A stretch of DNA of 64,000 bases from Streptococcus mitis (GCF_003943935.1 NZ_RJOB01000005.1:1-64000), one strand, 5' to 3'; numbered from the stretch's first letter, positions 53,925 through 63,846 are shown. The notes: a model not told the origin generated them from the sequence alone. Translations and numbers: made by a program.

Positions 53925-54842
53925 ATGTCAGATTTAAAAAAATACGAAGGTGTCATTCCAGCCTTCTACGCATGTTATGATGAACAAGGAGAAGTAAGTC
54001 CAGAGCGTACACGTGCCTTGGTTCAATACTTCATTGATAAAGGTGTTCAAGGTCTTTATGTCAATGGTTCTTCTGGTGAATGTATCTACCAAAGCGTTGA
54101 AGACCGCAAATTAATCTTGGAAGAAGTCATGGCAGTTGCCAAAGGTAAATTGACTATTATCGCTCACGTTGCTTGCAACAATACCAAAGATAGTATGGAA
54201 TTAGCTCGCCATGCAGAAAGCTTGGGTGTAGATGCCATTGCAACGATTCCACCAATTTACTTCCGCTTGCCAGAATACTCAGTTGCTAAATACTGGAATG
54301 ATATCAGCTCTGCAGCTCCAAATACAGACTATGTTATCTACAACATTCCTCAATTGGCAGGTGTTGCCTTGACTCCAAGCCTTTACACTGAAATGTTGAA
54401 AAATCCTCGTGTTATCGGTGTTAAGAACTCTTCTATGCCAGTTCAAGATATCCAAACTTTTGTGAGCCTTGGTGGAGAAGACCATATCGTCTTTAATGGT
54501 CCTGATGAACAGTTCCTAGGTGGTCGTCTCATGGGTGCTAAAGCTGGTATCGGTGGTACTTATGGTGCTATGCCAGAACTTTTCTTGAAACTCAATCAGT
54601 TGATTGCTGACAAAGACTTGGAAACAGCGCGTGAATTGCAGTATGCTATCAACGCTATCATTGGTAAACTCACTGCTGCACATGGAAATATGTACGGTGT
54701 GATTAAGGAAGTCTTGAAGATCAATGAAGGCTTGAATATTGGTTCTGTTCGTTCACCATTGACACCAGTGACTGAAGACGATCGTCCAGTTGTAGAAGCA
54801 GCTGCAGCCTTGATTCGTGAAACCAAGGAGCGCTTCCTCTAA
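53925..54842 (+). CDS. nanA: N-acetylneuraminate lyase
   Basis: A protein of 305 residues from ATG 53925 (MSDLKKYEGVIPAFYACYDE), with aggagaaa before it; the upstream extension is unlikely. TIM barrel of the DHDPS/NAL family: VNGSSGECI, Tyr in VIYNIPQLAG, Schiff-base Lys in VIGVKNSSM. It splits sialic acid into pyruvate and ManNAc. The symbol is the catabolic lyase, not the pneumococcal sialidase that carries the same name. NanK follows after 17 bp. Confidence 0.95.
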   Translation: MSDLKKYEGVIPAFYACYDEQGEVSPERTRALVQYFIDKGVQGLYVNGSSGECIYQSVEDRKLILEEVMAVAKGKLTIIAHVACNNTKDSMELARHAESLGVDAIATIPPIYFRLPEYSVAKYWNDISSAAPNTDYVIYNIPQLAGVALTPSLYTEMLKNPRVIGVKNSSMPVQDIQTFVSLGGEDHIVFNGPDEQFLGGRLMGAKAGIGGTYGAMPELFLKLNQLIADKDLETARELQYAINAIIGKLTAAHGNMYGVIKEVLKINEGLNIGSVRSPLTPVTEDDRPVVEAAAALIRETKERFL

Positions 54843-54859
54843 TTCATAAGGAGGTATTT

Positions 54860-55744
54860 ATGACACACTACGTTGCAATTGATATCGGTGGAACCAACAT
54901 CAAATATGGTTTGATTGACCAAGAAGGCCAACTTGTTGAATCGCATGAAATGCCAACAGAGGCGCATCAGGGTGGACCTCATATCTTACAAAAGACCAAA
55001 GATATTGTAGCCAGCTATTTAGAAAAAGGCCCAGTAGCAGGTGTTGCCATTTCTTCTGCTGGGATGGTGGATCCTGACAAGGGTGAGATTTTCTATGCTG
55101 GCCCACAGATTCCAAATTATGCAGGTACACAGTTCAAGAAGGAAATCGAGACTAGCTTTACTATTCCTTGTGAAATTGAAAATGATGTCAACTGTGCAGG
55201 TCTTGCTGAAGCGGTATCTGGTTCAGGTAAGGGAGCGAGTGTCACCCTTTGCTTGACCATTGGAACAGGTATCGGAGGTTGCTTGATTATGGATGGAAAA
55301 GTCTTCCATGGCTTTAGCAATTCAGCTTGTGAAGTCGGTTATATGCATATGCAGGATGGAGATTTCCAAGATTTGGCTTCTACGACAGCATTGGTGGAGT
55401 ATGTAGCAACAGCTCATGGCGATCCAGTTGATCAGTGGAATGGTCGACGCATTTTCAAGGAAGCTACAGAAGGTAATAAACTCTGCATGGCTGGTATTGA
55501 CCGCATGGTAGATTATCTTGGGAAAGGTCTGGCAAATATTTGCTACGTTGCCAATCCAGAAGTGGTCATTCTCGGTGGCGGTATCATGGGACAAGAGGCA
55601 ATTCTCAAACCTAAGATCCGCACAGCCCTGAAGGCGGCCTTGGTACCAAGTCTAGCAGAAAAAACACGATTAGAATTTGCTCATCACCAAAATACAGCAG
55701 GGATGTTGGGTGCTTATTATCATTTCAAGACAAAACAATCCTAG
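54860..55744 (+). CDS. nanK: ROK family kinase, probable N-acetylmannosamine kinase
   Basis: A protein of 294 residues with ATP motif DIGGTNIKYG, catalytic region ENDVNCAGLAEA and GTGIGGCLI. The usual ROK zinc loop (CxCGxxGCxE) is missing; after CEVGYMHMQDG the sequence runs FQDLASTT, so this is a zinc-free variant. Context makes ManNAc the expected substrate. Its stop codon TAG lies inside the first arm of a terminator hairpin. Confidence 0.9.
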   Translation: MTHYVAIDIGGTNIKYGLIDQEGQLVESHEMPTEAHQGGPHILQKTKDIVASYLEKGPVAGVAISSAGMVDPDKGEIFYAGPQIPNYAGTQFKKEIETSFTIPCEIENDVNCAGLAEAVSGSGKGASVTLCLTIGTGIGGCLIMDGKVFHGFSNSACEVGYMHMQDGDFQDLASTTALVEYVATAHGDPVDQWNGRRIFKEATEGNKLCMAGIDRMVDYLGKGLANICYVANPEVVILGGGIMGQEAILKPKIRTALKAALVPSLAEKTRLEFAHHQNTAGMLGAYYHFKTKQS

Positions 55745-55771
55745 TTTGGCTCAGCTAAACTAGGATTTTCT
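55737..55771. terminator. Terminator hairpin, copy 1 of a duplicated 35 bp sequence
   Basis: AATCCTAGTTTGGCTCAG stem-loop with TAAACTAGGATTTTCT arm. It includes the nanK stop codon. Copy 2 (56507-56541) differs at one base only. Confidence 0.85.
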
Positions 55772-55783
55772 AATAAAGTTCCC

Positions 55784-55811
55784 TTGACTTTCTTTATAAT
55801 TGTGAGATAAT
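55784..55811 (+). promoter_or_regulatory. Promoter of the toxin-antitoxin cassette
   Basis: TTGACT (55784-55789), 16 bp spacer, GATAAT (55806-55811), 30 bp before the antitoxin gene. The AT-rich stretch between may carry the cassette's own operator. Confidence 0.65.
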
Positions 55812-55840
55812 AAATAAAATATATAAAGGAATTATATAAA

Positions 55841-56128
55841 ATGGCTATAGCGAATTCAAGTAAAATAGTGACCTTCCAAGCTAATAGAGAATTGGTAAAT
55901 GATGCCATGGAAGTGTTAAAAGAACAAAATCTCTCTCTTTCATCAGCACTCAGATTATTTTTAAAGAATGTTGCCGTAACAAATGAAGTAGATTTACTGA
56001 GTGAAGAGGAATTAGAGAAGGAGTATTTGTTTAGACAATTACAAGCAGAAGTTCAAGAAAGTTATGCCAAGATTGAGGCTGGAAATTACTTGACAGATGA
56101 GGATGTCGTGACACGCTATGGATTATAA
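55841..56128 (+). CDS. RelB/DinJ-type antitoxin
   Basis: A protein of 95 residues. The N-terminal ribbon-helix-helix has FQANRELVNDAMEVLKEQNL and SSALRLFLKNVAV, typical of RelB/DinJ; the rest is acidic and helical (LLSEEELEKEYLFRQLQAEV), fitting the toxin-neutralising tail. It overlaps the toxin gene by 11 bp. It would repress the cassette promoter together with the toxin. Confidence 0.85.
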   Translation: MAIANSSKIVTFQANRELVNDAMEVLKEQNLSLSSALRLFLKNVAVTNEVDLLSEEELEKEYLFRQLQAEVQESYAKIEAGNYLTDEDVVTRYGL

Positions 56129-56468
56129 AAAATATAGGATTTTGTATTCTCCTAGAGTGATTGATAGTCTGGATAAAATATATCAGTATATAGCAGAGGA
56201 AATCGGTTCTGTAGAGGCTGCGAGACGAAAAGTGGCGAGTATCAGAAAAGATATTAATCGGCTAGAAATTTTCCCCCAAGCTGGATTTGATGCCGATGAA
56301 AAATTTGGTAAGAAATTAGATCCTCACTACCAAACGCGAGGATTAACCTTGAGTAAGGATTACATCGTATTATATACAATTGTTGAGGATACCGTAAGAC
56401 TTGCTTATTTACTCCCTTCAAAAAGTGATTACATGAAATTATTCAAGACTAAGTCAAGATACGACTGA
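56118..56468 (+). CDS. RelE/ParE-type toxin
   Basis: A protein of 116 residues with the RelE/ParE fold: N-terminal helices YSPRVIDSLDKIYQYIAEEI and later strands GLTLSKDYIVLYTIVEDTVRLAYLLPSK. The central arginine and tyrosine pattern is consistent with either an mRNA nuclease or a gyrase inhibitor; it cannot be decided from sequence. It starts inside the antitoxin gene. Complete and intact, so probably active. Confidence 0.8.
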   Translation: MDYKKYRILYSPRVIDSLDKIYQYIAEEIGSVEAARRKVASIRKDINRLEIFPQAGFDADEKFGKKLDPHYQTRGLTLSKDYIVLYTIVEDTVRLAYLLPSKSDYMKLFKTKSRYD

Positions 56469-56506
56469 TTCATAATCTTGAAGAGGTATGTTTGGTGATG
56501 AATAAA

Positions 56507-56541
56507 AATCCTAGTTTGGCTCAGCCAAACTAGGATTTTCT
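56507..56541. terminator. Terminator hairpin, copy 2 of the duplicated 35 bp sequence
   Basis: Same 35 bp as 55737-55771 (one C for T). It contains the nanR stop codon (56530-56532, minus strand) and terminates the toxin-antitoxin cassette on the plus strand. Confidence 0.85.
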
Positions 56542-57381
56542 TACACGTTTTTGTCTACGATAGCCGTTGAGTTTTTTATTTTCCCAGTAGCTATTAAAGA
56601 TTTTTTCTTTGTTTTCACGATTGATTTCCAAAAAGTAGGCATAAATCAAATCGATAAAGAAGAGCATAGGAAGTTGAGCGGATATTCGTTGGATGTAGGA
56701 GGGTTGGCTGTGGGTGGCTACAAGAACAGTCTCTGTGTAGGGCTGACTATCTTTATTGGGTATACTTGTAAAGAGAACAGTTTTTGCGCCCATATCTCTG
56801 GCATCCAACAGGCTATCCAAAATAGAAGGCGTTGTGCCAGAGAGTGAAAAACCGAGCACTAGACAATTTTCATCCATAATGCTGGTTGTCCAGGCAAAGC
56901 CGTCTTGATCTGTCAAAGCCTCACAGACCACTCCCAGACGCATGAAGCGCAATTTCATTTCACGGGCGACAAGGCCAGAACTCCCTGTTCCGAAGAAGTA
57001 GACACGCTCAGCATCTTCGATTAATTGGGCAATTCGTTCTAGTTGGACTTCGTCAATCAAATCCTGCGTTTGTTCCCTCATATTACTATAGCTTCTGAGG
57101 ACTCGTTTGGTTAAAGGACTATGTTTGTGAGAATGAGTGTCCTGTTTTTTTGAGTGATGTTGGTATTGGAAAATAAATTCTCGGTAGCCAGTAAAGCCAC
57201 ACTTTTTAGCAAAGCGGGTCAAAGCAGCTTGAGAAATATGTAACTTTTGGGTGACTTGTTGAGAAGATAAATCATCTGTAATCGTTTCAGCTTGCAAGAA
57301 ATAGCGAGCGATTTCTTGCTCCAAGTCTGTCATTTCTTCAAAGTGCGAATCAATGAGGGTTGCGATATCTGATTTGTCCAT
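56530..57381 (-). CDS. nanR: RpiR family regulator of sialic acid catabolism
   Basis: A protein of 283 residues from ATG 57381 (MDKSDIATLIDSHFEEMTDL), with aaaggagcc before it. RpiR-type HTH (QVTQKLHISQAALTRFAKKC) at about 40-62 and a SIS sugar-phosphate domain (YFFGTGSSGLVAREM) from about 130. It lies in reverse at the end of the nan cluster, convergent with the cassette, and is the natural candidate to bind the two TGAAA-N4-TTTCA sites, sensing ManNAc-6-P or a related compound. Confidence 0.88.
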   Translation of the reverse strand: MDKSDIATLIDSHFEEMTDLEQEIARYFLQAETITDDLSSQQVTQKLHISQAALTRFAKKCGFTGYREFIFQYQHHSKKQDTHSHKHSPLTKRVLRSYSNMREQTQDLIDEVQLERIAQLIEDAERVYFFGTGSSGLVAREMKLRFMRLGVVCEALTDQDGFAWTTSIMDENCLVLGFSLSGTTPSILDSLLDARDMGAKTVLFTSIPNKDSQPYTETVLVATHSQPSYIQRISAQLPMLFFIDLIYAYFLEINRENKEKIFNSYWENKKLNGYRRQKRVRKS

Positions 57382-57582
57382 AGGTAAGGCTCCTTTAAAT
57401 GAGTCATATTGGAAGAAGGCTAGTCTTACAACCATTATAACATATAATATAGGGATGACTAAGTAAAAATGTATTACCTATTGGAAAGGAAAAAGAAAAA
57501 GCTTCCTTCTTTTCTACAATTTTATTCTCAAATTATGGTAAAATGGATAGTAAGATTTTTATTAGAAATGAGACAGATTTGT

Positions 57583-59625
57583 ATGAGAAAATTTAATAGC
57601 CATTCGATTCCGATTCGGCTTAATTTATTGTTTTCAATTGTCATTTTACTTTTTCTGACCATTATTGGTCGTTTGTTGTATATGCAGGTTCTGAATAAGG
57701 ATTTTTATGAAAAAAAGCTAGCTTCAGCTAGTCAGACCAAGGTTACAACCAGTTCCGCTCGTGGGGAGATTTATGATGCTAGTGGCAAACCTTTGGTAGA
57801 AAATACTTTAAAGCAGGTTGTTTCCTTTACGCGTAGCAATAAAATGACGGCTAAAGATCTGAAAGAAATCGCTAGTCAGTTACTGGGATATGTGAGCATC
57901 ACTTCGCCAAATTTGACAGAACGCCAGCTGGCAGATTATTATTTAGCTGATCCTGAGATCTATAAAAAAACAGTAGAGGCTCTCCCAAGTGAGAAACGCT
58001 TGGATTCAGATGGTAATCGTCTATCTGAATCAGAACTGTATAACAATGCGGTCGATAGTGTCCAGACGAGTCAACTAAACTATACAGAGGATGAAAAGAA
58101 AGAAGTCTATCTTTTTAGTCAGTTAAATGCGGTTGGAAACTTTGCGACAGGAAGCATTGTGACGGATTCTTTGACAGATACCCAGATTGCTCTGATTGCC
58201 TCCGCTTCCAAGAAATTACCTGGTATCAGTATTTCTACTTCTTGGGAAAGAAAAGTTTTAGAAACTTCCCTTTCCTCTATAATTGGTAGTGTGTCGAGTG
58301 AAAAAGCTGGTCTCCCAGCGGAAGAAGCGGATGCCTATCTTAAAAAAGGTTATTCTCTTAATGACCGTGTTGGGACTTCTTACCTGGAAAAACAATACGA
58401 GGAAACCTTACAAGGAAAACGCTCGGTGAAAGAAATTCATCTAGATAAGTACGGTAACATGGAAAGTGTTGAAAATATCGAAGCTGGTACTAAAGGGAAT
58501 AATATTAAACTGACCATTGATTTGGCCTTCCAAGATAGCGTGGATGCTTTGCTGAAAAGTTATTTCAATTCCGAGCTAGGAAATGGTGGAGCCAAGTATT
58601 CTGAAGGTGTCTATGCAGTTGCCCTTAACCCAAAAACAGGTGCGGTTTTGTCTATGTCAGGGCTCAAACATGACCTGAAAACGGGAGACTTGACGCCTGA
58701 TTCCTTGGGAACGGTAACCAATGTCTTTGTCCCAGGGTCAGTAGTTAAGGCCGCTACCATCAGCTCAGGTTGGGAAAATGGTGTTTTATCAGGAAACCAA
58801 ACCTTAACAGATCAGCCTATTGTTTTCCAAGGTTCAGCTCCAATTTATTCTTGGTATAAATTGGCATATGGATCTTTTCCTATTACAGCTGTGGAAGCCT
58901 TGGAGTATTCATCTAATGCTTACATGGTTCAAACCGCTCTTGGAATCATGGGCCAGACCTATCAACCAAATATGTTTGTTGGAACCAGCAATCTAGAGTC
59001 TGCTATGGGGAAATTGCGTTCAACCTTTGGTGAATATGGCTTGGGCTCTGCGACCGGAATTGACCTACCAGATGAATCTACTGGATTTGTTCCCAAAGAC
59101 TATAGCTTTGCTAATTACATTACTAATGCCTTTGGGCAGTTTGATAACTATACGCCCATGCAGTTGGCTCAGTATGTAGCAACTATTGCAAATGATGGTG
59201 TTCGTGTGGCTCCTCGTATTGTTGAAGGCATTTATGGTAATAATGATAAGGGAGGACTGGGTGACTTAATTCAGCAACTGCAACCGACAGAGATGAATAA
59301 GGTCAATATATCCGACTCCGATATGAGTGTCTTGCACCAAGGTTTTTATCAGGTTGCTCATGGGACTAGTGGGTTGACAACTGGCCGTGCCTTTTCAAAT
59401 GGTGCCTTGGTATCCATTAGCGGAAAAACGGGTACAGCCGAAAGCTATGTGGCAGATGGTCAGGAAGCAACCAATACCAATGCGGTGGCCTATGCTCCAT
59501 CTGATAATCCTCAAATCGCTGTCGCAGTGGTCTTTCCTCATAATACCAATCTAACAAATGGTGTGGGACCGTCTATTGCGCGTGATATTATCAATCTGTA
59601 TCAAAAATACCATCCAATGAACTAG
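57583..59625 (+). CDS. pbp2B: Penicillin-binding protein 2B (transpeptidase of cell elongation)
   Basis: A protein of 680 residues from ATG 57583 ([20 protein letters not shown]); longer in-frame starts at 57568 or 57469 are less likely. One membrane anchor (17-40), dimerisation domain, and transpeptidase domain with Ser386 (SVVK), Ser443-Ser-Asn445 and Lys615-Thr-Gly617. The residue after SSN is Ala446, codon 58918-58920, whereas the susceptible pneumococcal form, as I recall it, has Thr446. This substitution is linked to low penicillin affinity. The protein makes lateral peptidoglycan with RodA. RecR follows 10 bp later. Confidence 0.95.
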   Translation: MRKFNSHSIPIRLNLLFSIVILLFLTIIGRLLYMQVLNKDFYEKKLASASQTKVTTSSARGEIYDASGKPLVENTLKQVVSFTRSNKMTAKDLKEIASQLLGYVSITSPNLTERQLADYYLADPEIYKKTVEALPSEKRLDSDGNRLSESELYNNAVDSVQTSQLNYTEDEKKEVYLFSQLNAVGNFATGSIVTDSLTDTQIALIASASKKLPGISISTSWERKVLETSLSSIIGSVSSEKAGLPAEEADAYLKKGYSLNDRVGTSYLEKQYEETLQGKRSVKEIHLDKYGNMESVENIEAGTKGNNIKLTIDLAFQDSVDALLKSYFNSELGNGGAKYSEGVYAVALNPKTGAVLSMSGLKHDLKTGDLTPDSLGTVTNVFVPGSVVKAATISSGWENGVLSGNQTLTDQPIVFQGSAPIYSWYKLAYGSFPITAVEALEYSSNAYMVQTALGIMGQTYQPNMFVGTSNLESAMGKLRSTFGEYGLGSATGIDLPDESTGFVPKDYSFANYITNAFGQFDNYTPMQLAQYVATIANDGVRVAPRIVEGIYGNNDKGGLGDLIQQLQPTEMNKVNISDSDMSVLHQGFYQVAHGTSGLTTGRAFSNGALVSISGKTGTAESYVADGQEATNTNAVAYAPSDNPQIAVAVVFPHNTNLTNGVGPSIARDIINLYQKYHPMN

Positions 59626-59635
59626 AAAGGAACAT

Positions 59636-60232
59636 ATGCTTTATCCAACACCTATTGCCAAGCTAATTGACAGTTATTCTAAGTTACCGGGTATCGGGAT
59701 TAAGACGGCTACGCGTCTGGCCTTTTATACCATTGGTATGTCTGATGACGACGTCAATGAATTTGCAAAAAATCTCCTTTCTGCTAAGAGAGAATTGACC
59801 TACTGTTCTATTTGTGGACGTTTGACAGACGATGATCCTTGTTCTATCTGTACCGATCCAAGTCGTGACCAGACAACGATTTTGGTGCTAGAGGATAGTC
59901 GGGATGTGGCAGCCATGGAAAATATCCAAGAATATCATGGTCTCTATCATGTTCTGCATGGGCTCATTTCTCCCATGAATGGTATCAGTCCAGACGATAT
60001 CAATCTCAAGAGTCTCATGACTCGTCTTATGGATAGTGAGGTTTCAGAAGTAATCGTAGCAACCAATGCCACAGCAGATGGGGAAGCGACTTCCATGTAT
60101 CTTTCCCGTTTACTCAAGCCAGCTGGGATCAAGGTTACGCGCCTGGCACGAGGCCTTGCTGTGGGAGCAGATATCGAGTATGCGGACGAAGTGACCCTCT
60201 TACGGGCTATTGAAAATCGAACAGAGTTGTAA
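59636..60232 (+). CDS. recR: Recombination mediator protein RecR
   Basis: A protein of 198 residues with a helix-hairpin-helix ([15 protein letters not shown]), zinc finger [16 protein letters not shown] and Toprim domain ([14 protein letters not shown]). Works with RecO and RecF to load RecA. The pbp2B-recR-ddl-murF order is standard in this genus. Confidence 0.97.
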   Translation: MLYPTPIAKLIDSYSKLPGIGIKTATRLAFYTIGMSDDDVNEFAKNLLSAKRELTYCSICGRLTDDDPCSICTDPSRDQTTILVLEDSRDVAAMENIQEYHGLYHVLHGLISPMNGISPDDINLKSLMTRLMDSEVSEVIVATNATADGEATSMYLSRLLKPAGIKVTRLARGLAVGADIEYADEVTLLRAIENRTEL

Positions 60233-60274
60233 GTGTAGACAAATTTACGAACTCCATTCATTTATAAAAAATCA

Positions 60275-60309
60275 AAGAGGCTGAAAATCGTTCCTATCGG
60301 CCTCTTTTT
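60275..60309 (+). terminator. Terminator after recR
   Basis: AAGAGGC / GCCTCTT stem with T run. Confidence 0.75.
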
Positions 60310-60407
60310 GTATAGTGTGATGAGTAGGATCAGGTTCAAGTTTTAAAAAAACAAGCAAATATGATATACTAAAGAGCGAGTATTCTAGTAGAATTAGGAC
60401 AAATAAT

Positions 60408-61451
60408 ATGAAACAAACGATTATTCTTTTATATGGTGGACGGAGTGCGGAACGCGAAGTCTCTGTCCTTTCAGCTGAGAGTGTCATGCGTGCGGTTAAC
60501 TACGACCGTTTCACAGTTAAGACTTTCTTTATCAGTCAGTCAGGTGATTTTATTAAAACGCAGGAATTTGGTCAGACTCCAGGTCAAGAGGACCGTCTCA
60601 TGACCAATGCGACCATTGATTGGGATAAGAAAGTTGCACCAAGTGCTATCTACGAAGAAGGTGCAGTTGTCTTTCCAGTTCTTCATGGTCCGATGGGAGA
60701 GGATGGCTCTGTTCAAGGATTCTTGGAAGTTTTGAAAATGCCTTACGTTGGTTGCAACATCTTGTCATCAAGTCTTGCTATGGACAAAATCACCACCAAG
60801 CGTGTGTTAGAATCTGTCGGGATTGCCCAAGTTCCTTATGTGGCTATCGTTGAAGGGGATGATGTGACTGCTAAAATCGATGAAGTGGAAGAAAAATTGG
60901 CTTATCCAGTCTTCACTAAGCCGTCAAACATGGGGTCTAGTGTCGGTATTTCTAAGTCTGAAAATCAAGAAGAACTTCGTCAGGCTTTGGAACTTGCCTT
61001 CCAATATGACAGCCGTGTCTTGGTAGAGCAAGGGGTAAATGCCCGTGAAATCGAGGTTGGTCTACTAGGCAACTACGATGTCAAAAGCACGCTACCAGGA
61101 GAAGTAGTCAAGGATGTTGCCTTTTATGACTACGATGCCAAGTATATTGACAACAAGATTACCATGGATATCCCAGCTAAAATCAGTGATGATGTGATAG
61201 CTGTCATGCGTCAAAATGCAGAAACGGCCTTCCGTGCCATTGGGGGTCTCGGTCTATCTCGTTGCGATTTCTTCTATACAGATAAGGGAGAGGTTTTCCT
61301 AAACGAGCTCAATACCATGCCAGGCTTCACCCAGTGGTCAATGTATCCACTACTTTGGGACAATATGGGAATCAGCTACCCAAACCTAATTGAGCGATTG
61401 GTTGACCTTGCCAAGGAAAGTTTTGACAAGCGCGAAGCGCATTTGCTATAA
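60408..61451 (+). CDS. ddl: D-alanine-D-alanine ligase
   Basis: A protein of 347 residues, an ATP-grasp enzyme with [38 protein letters not shown] and [10 protein letters not shown] motifs. The Tyr (not Phe) region, [16 protein letters not shown], is that of D-Ala:D-Ala enzymes, so no sign of vancomycin-type D-lactate specificity. Start at ATG 60408 after aggaca. MurF follows after a hairpin. Confidence 0.97.
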   Translation: MKQTIILLYGGRSAEREVSVLSAESVMRAVNYDRFTVKTFFISQSGDFIKTQEFGQTPGQEDRLMTNATIDWDKKVAPSAIYEEGAVVFPVLHGPMGEDGSVQGFLEVLKMPYVGCNILSSSLAMDKITTKRVLESVGIAQVPYVAIVEGDDVTAKIDEVEEKLAYPVFTKPSNMGSSVGISKSENQEELRQALELAFQYDSRVLVEQGVNAREIEVGLLGNYDVKSTLPGEVVKDVAFYDYDAKYIDNKITMDIPAKISDDVIAVMRQNAETAFRAIGGLGLSRCDFFYTDKGEVFLNELNTMPGFTQWSMYPLLWDNMGISYPNLIERLVDLAKESFDKREAHLL

Positions 61452-61463
61452 AAATGAAAGAGA

Positions 61464-61523
61464 GGGTAGAAGCCAGAACCATCACTGCAAGGTGATCAGA
61501 GTTCTCGGGCTTCGACCCTTTTT
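61464..61523 (+). terminator. Long hairpin between ddl and murF
   Basis: GGGT-GAAGCC-GAAC arms with an inner CATCAC...GGTGAT stem, then ACCC-TTTTT. It may be a plain terminator or an attenuator, since murF starts 13 bp later without its own promoter being obvious. I see no ligand-binding motif or peptide coding region in it. Confidence 0.65.
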
Positions 61524-61535
61524 AAAGGAGTAGAA

Positions 61536-62909
61536 ATGAAATTAACTATCCACGAAGTTGCCCAAGCTGTTGGAGCGAAAAATGATGTCAGCATCTTTGA
61601 GGACATCCAGTTAGAAAATGCTGAGTTTGACAGTCGTTTGATTGAGGAAGGGGACTTGTTTGTGCCCCTCAAAGGTGCGCGTGATGGCCATGACTTTATC
61701 GAAAAAGCCTTTGAAAATGGTGCTGCTGTAACCCTGTCTGAGAAAGAAATCGCAAATCATCCCTACATTCTAGTAGACGACGTGTTGACTGCCTTTCAAA
61801 AACTAGCAGCCTATTATCTTGAGAAAACGGCTGTTGATGTCTTTGCAGTTACAGGTTCAAATGGTAAGACGACGACCAAGGATATGTTGGCGCACTTGCT
61901 ATCAACAACCTACAAAACCTACAAAACACAAGGAAACTACAACAACGAGATTGGCCTTCCCTACACAGTTCTCCATATGCCTGAAGGGACAGAAAAGTTG
62001 GTCTTGGAGATGGGGCAGGATCACTTGGGAGATATTCACCTTTTGTCAGAATTGGCGCATCCAAAAACAGCCATTGTGACCTTGGTTGGAGAAGCCCATT
62101 TGGCCTTTTTCAAAGACCGTTCGGAGATTGCCCAAGGAAAAATGCAAATTGCTGATGGAATGGCTTCGAATTCCTTGCTCTTGACGCCAGCTGACCCTAT
62201 TGTAGAGGACTATTTGCCAGCTGATAAAAAGGTGGTCTGTTTTGGGCAAGGAGCAGAGTTGGAAATTACCGATTTGGTAGAACGTAAGGACAGTCTGACC
62301 TTTAAGGCTAATTTTTTAGGACAAGCCCTTGATTTGCCAGTGACTGGTAAGTACAATGCAACCAATGCAATGATTGCATCCTATGTTGCCCTGCAAGAAG
62401 GAGTTTCAGAGGAGCAAATTCGTTTGGCCTTCCAAAATCTTGAATTGACGCGTAACCGTACCGAGTGGAAGAAAGCAGCCAATGGAGCAGATATCCTGTC
62501 AGATGTTTACAATGCCAATCCGACTGCTATGAAATTGATTTTAGAGACTTTCTCTGCTATTCCAGCCAATGAAGGTGGCAAGAAAATCGCTGTCTTAGCA
62601 GATATGAGGGAATTAGGTGACCAGTCAGTCCAACTCCATAACCAGATGATTCTGAGCCTCTCGCCAGATGTACTGGATACCGTGATTTTCTATGGAGCAG
62701 ATATCGCAGAATTGGCCCAACTTGCCAGTCAAATGTTCCCAATCGGACACGTTTATTACTTCAAGAAAACAGAAGACCAAGACCAATTTGAAGACCTAGT
62801 TAAGCAGGTCCAAGAAAGCCTTGGGGCTCATGACCAAATCCTGCTCAAAGGCTCTAACTCTATGAATCTAGCCAAGTTGGTAGAAAGTTTAGAAACTGAA
62901 GACAAGTAA
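61536..62909 (+). CDS. murF: UDP-N-acetylmuramoyl-tripeptide-D-alanyl-D-alanine ligase
   Basis: A protein of 457 residues with Walker-type TGSNGKTTTKDM near 105-116, MGQDHLGDIHLL, and the Mur-ligase C-terminal domain (LSDVYNANPTAMKL). It adds D-Ala-D-Ala made by the preceding Ddl to the peptidoglycan precursor. Confidence 0.97.
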   Translation: MKLTIHEVAQAVGAKNDVSIFEDIQLENAEFDSRLIEEGDLFVPLKGARDGHDFIEKAFENGAAVTLSEKEIANHPYILVDDVLTAFQKLAAYYLEKTAVDVFAVTGSNGKTTTKDMLAHLLSTTYKTYKTQGNYNNEIGLPYTVLHMPEGTEKLVLEMGQDHLGDIHLLSELAHPKTAIVTLVGEAHLAFFKDRSEIAQGKMQIADGMASNSLLLTPADPIVEDYLPADKKVVCFGQGAELEITDLVERKDSLTFKANFLGQALDLPVTGKYNATNAMIASYVALQEGVSEEQIRLAFQNLELTRNRTEWKKAANGADILSDVYNANPTAMKLILETFSAIPANEGGKKIAVLADMRELGDQSVQLHNQMILSLSPDVLDTVIFYGADIAELAQLASQMFPIGHVYYFKKTEDQDQFEDLVKQVQESLGAHDQILLKGSNSMNLAKLVESLETEDK

Positions 62910-62960
62910 TTTTGTCAAACATTTACGTATTTCTAAATCCATTTTTGACAAATAGCATGG

Positions 62961-62966
62961 TATAAT
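62961..62966 (+). promoter_or_regulatory. Extended -10 promoter of the TIGR02206 gene
   Basis: TGG-TATAAT, 38 bp upstream of the start codon. Confidence 0.65.
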
Positions 62967-63003
62967 AAAATGCAGGAAAATTTTGAATCATGAGGAAGAC
63001 TAG

Positions 63004-63708
63004 ATGAATTTATGGGATATTTTCTTTACGACCCAAGCAACAGAACCACCAAAATTTGACCTTTTTTGGTATGTCAGTATATTTACACTCTTGGCCTTGA
63101 CCTTTTATACAGCCTATCGTTATCGTGAAAAGAAGGTTTACCAACGATTTTTCCAGATTTTACAGGCTGTTCAGCTAATCCTTCTTTATGGTTGGTACTG
63201 GGTCAATCATATGCCACTGTCAGAAAGTTTACCCTTTTACCATTGTCGTATGGCCATGTTTGTGGTACTTTTGCTTCCTGGTCAGTCCAAATATCGGCAG
63301 TATTTTGCATTACTAGGAACATTTGGGACATTAGCAGCCTTTGTTTATCCAGTGCCAGATGCCTATCCTTTCCCCCATATTTCGATTTTATCCTTTATCT
63401 TTGGGCATTTAGCACTCTTGGGGAACTCTCTAGTTTATCTATTGAGACACTATAATGCGCGATTGCTGGATGTGAAGGGAATTTTTCTCATGACCTTTGC
63501 CCTAAATGCCTTGATTTTTGTGGTCAATTTGGTAACAGGTGGTGATTACGGATTCTTGACAAAACCGCCATTGGTTGGAGATCACGGCTTAGTAGCTAAT
63601 TATTTAATCGTTTCCCTGGCCTTGGCAGCGGCGATTGCGTTGACAAAGAAAATCTTGGAACTATTTTTAGAACAAGAAGCAGAAAAAATGATTGCAAAGA
63701 AAGCTTAG
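63004..63708 (+). CDS. TIGR02206 family membrane protein (YwaF-like)
   Basis: A protein of 234 residues with six to seven membrane helices and the family motif HMPLSESLPFYHCRMAMFV. Function unknown. It has its own promoter and terminator and lies between murF and ftsA. The start ATG 63004 follows gaggaagactag. Confidence 0.85.
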   Translation: MNLWDIFFTTQATEPPKFDLFWYVSIFTLLALTFYTAYRYREKKVYQRFFQILQAVQLILLYGWYWVNHMPLSESLPFYHCRMAMFVVLLLPGQSKYRQYFALLGTFGTLAAFVYPVPDAYPFPHISILSFIFGHLALLGNSLVYLLRHYNARLLDVKGIFLMTFALNALIFVVNLVTGGDYGFLTKPPLVGDHGLVANYLIVSLALAAAIALTKKILELFLEQEAEKMIAKKA

Positions 63709-63726
63709 AAATGAGCTTTCTTTTTT
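63700..63726 (+). terminator. Terminator after the TIGR02206 gene
   Basis: AAAGCT-TAGAAATG-AGCTTT stem overlapping the stop codon, followed by CTTTTTT. Confidence 0.7.
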
Positions 63727-63840
63727 GTACAATAGACAGATTGTTGACAAAGTTTACAGTGAATGAATTTCTGAACAGAAAAACTAAAAAATTGGCTGGT
63801 AAATTTAGGAAAAAACTGAGCACGATGAGATTTTTTGTGT

Positions 63841-63846
63841 TATAAT
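63841..63846 (+). promoter_or_regulatory. Extended -10 promoter upstream of ftsA
   Basis: TGT-TATAAT, 82 bp before the ftsA start. Confidence 0.65.

Noticed and set aside
57469-57582. 38-residue N-terminal extension of PBP2B
   Set aside because: Low-complexity Lys-rich start without a good ribosome site; all family members I remember begin at MRKF or a few residues before.
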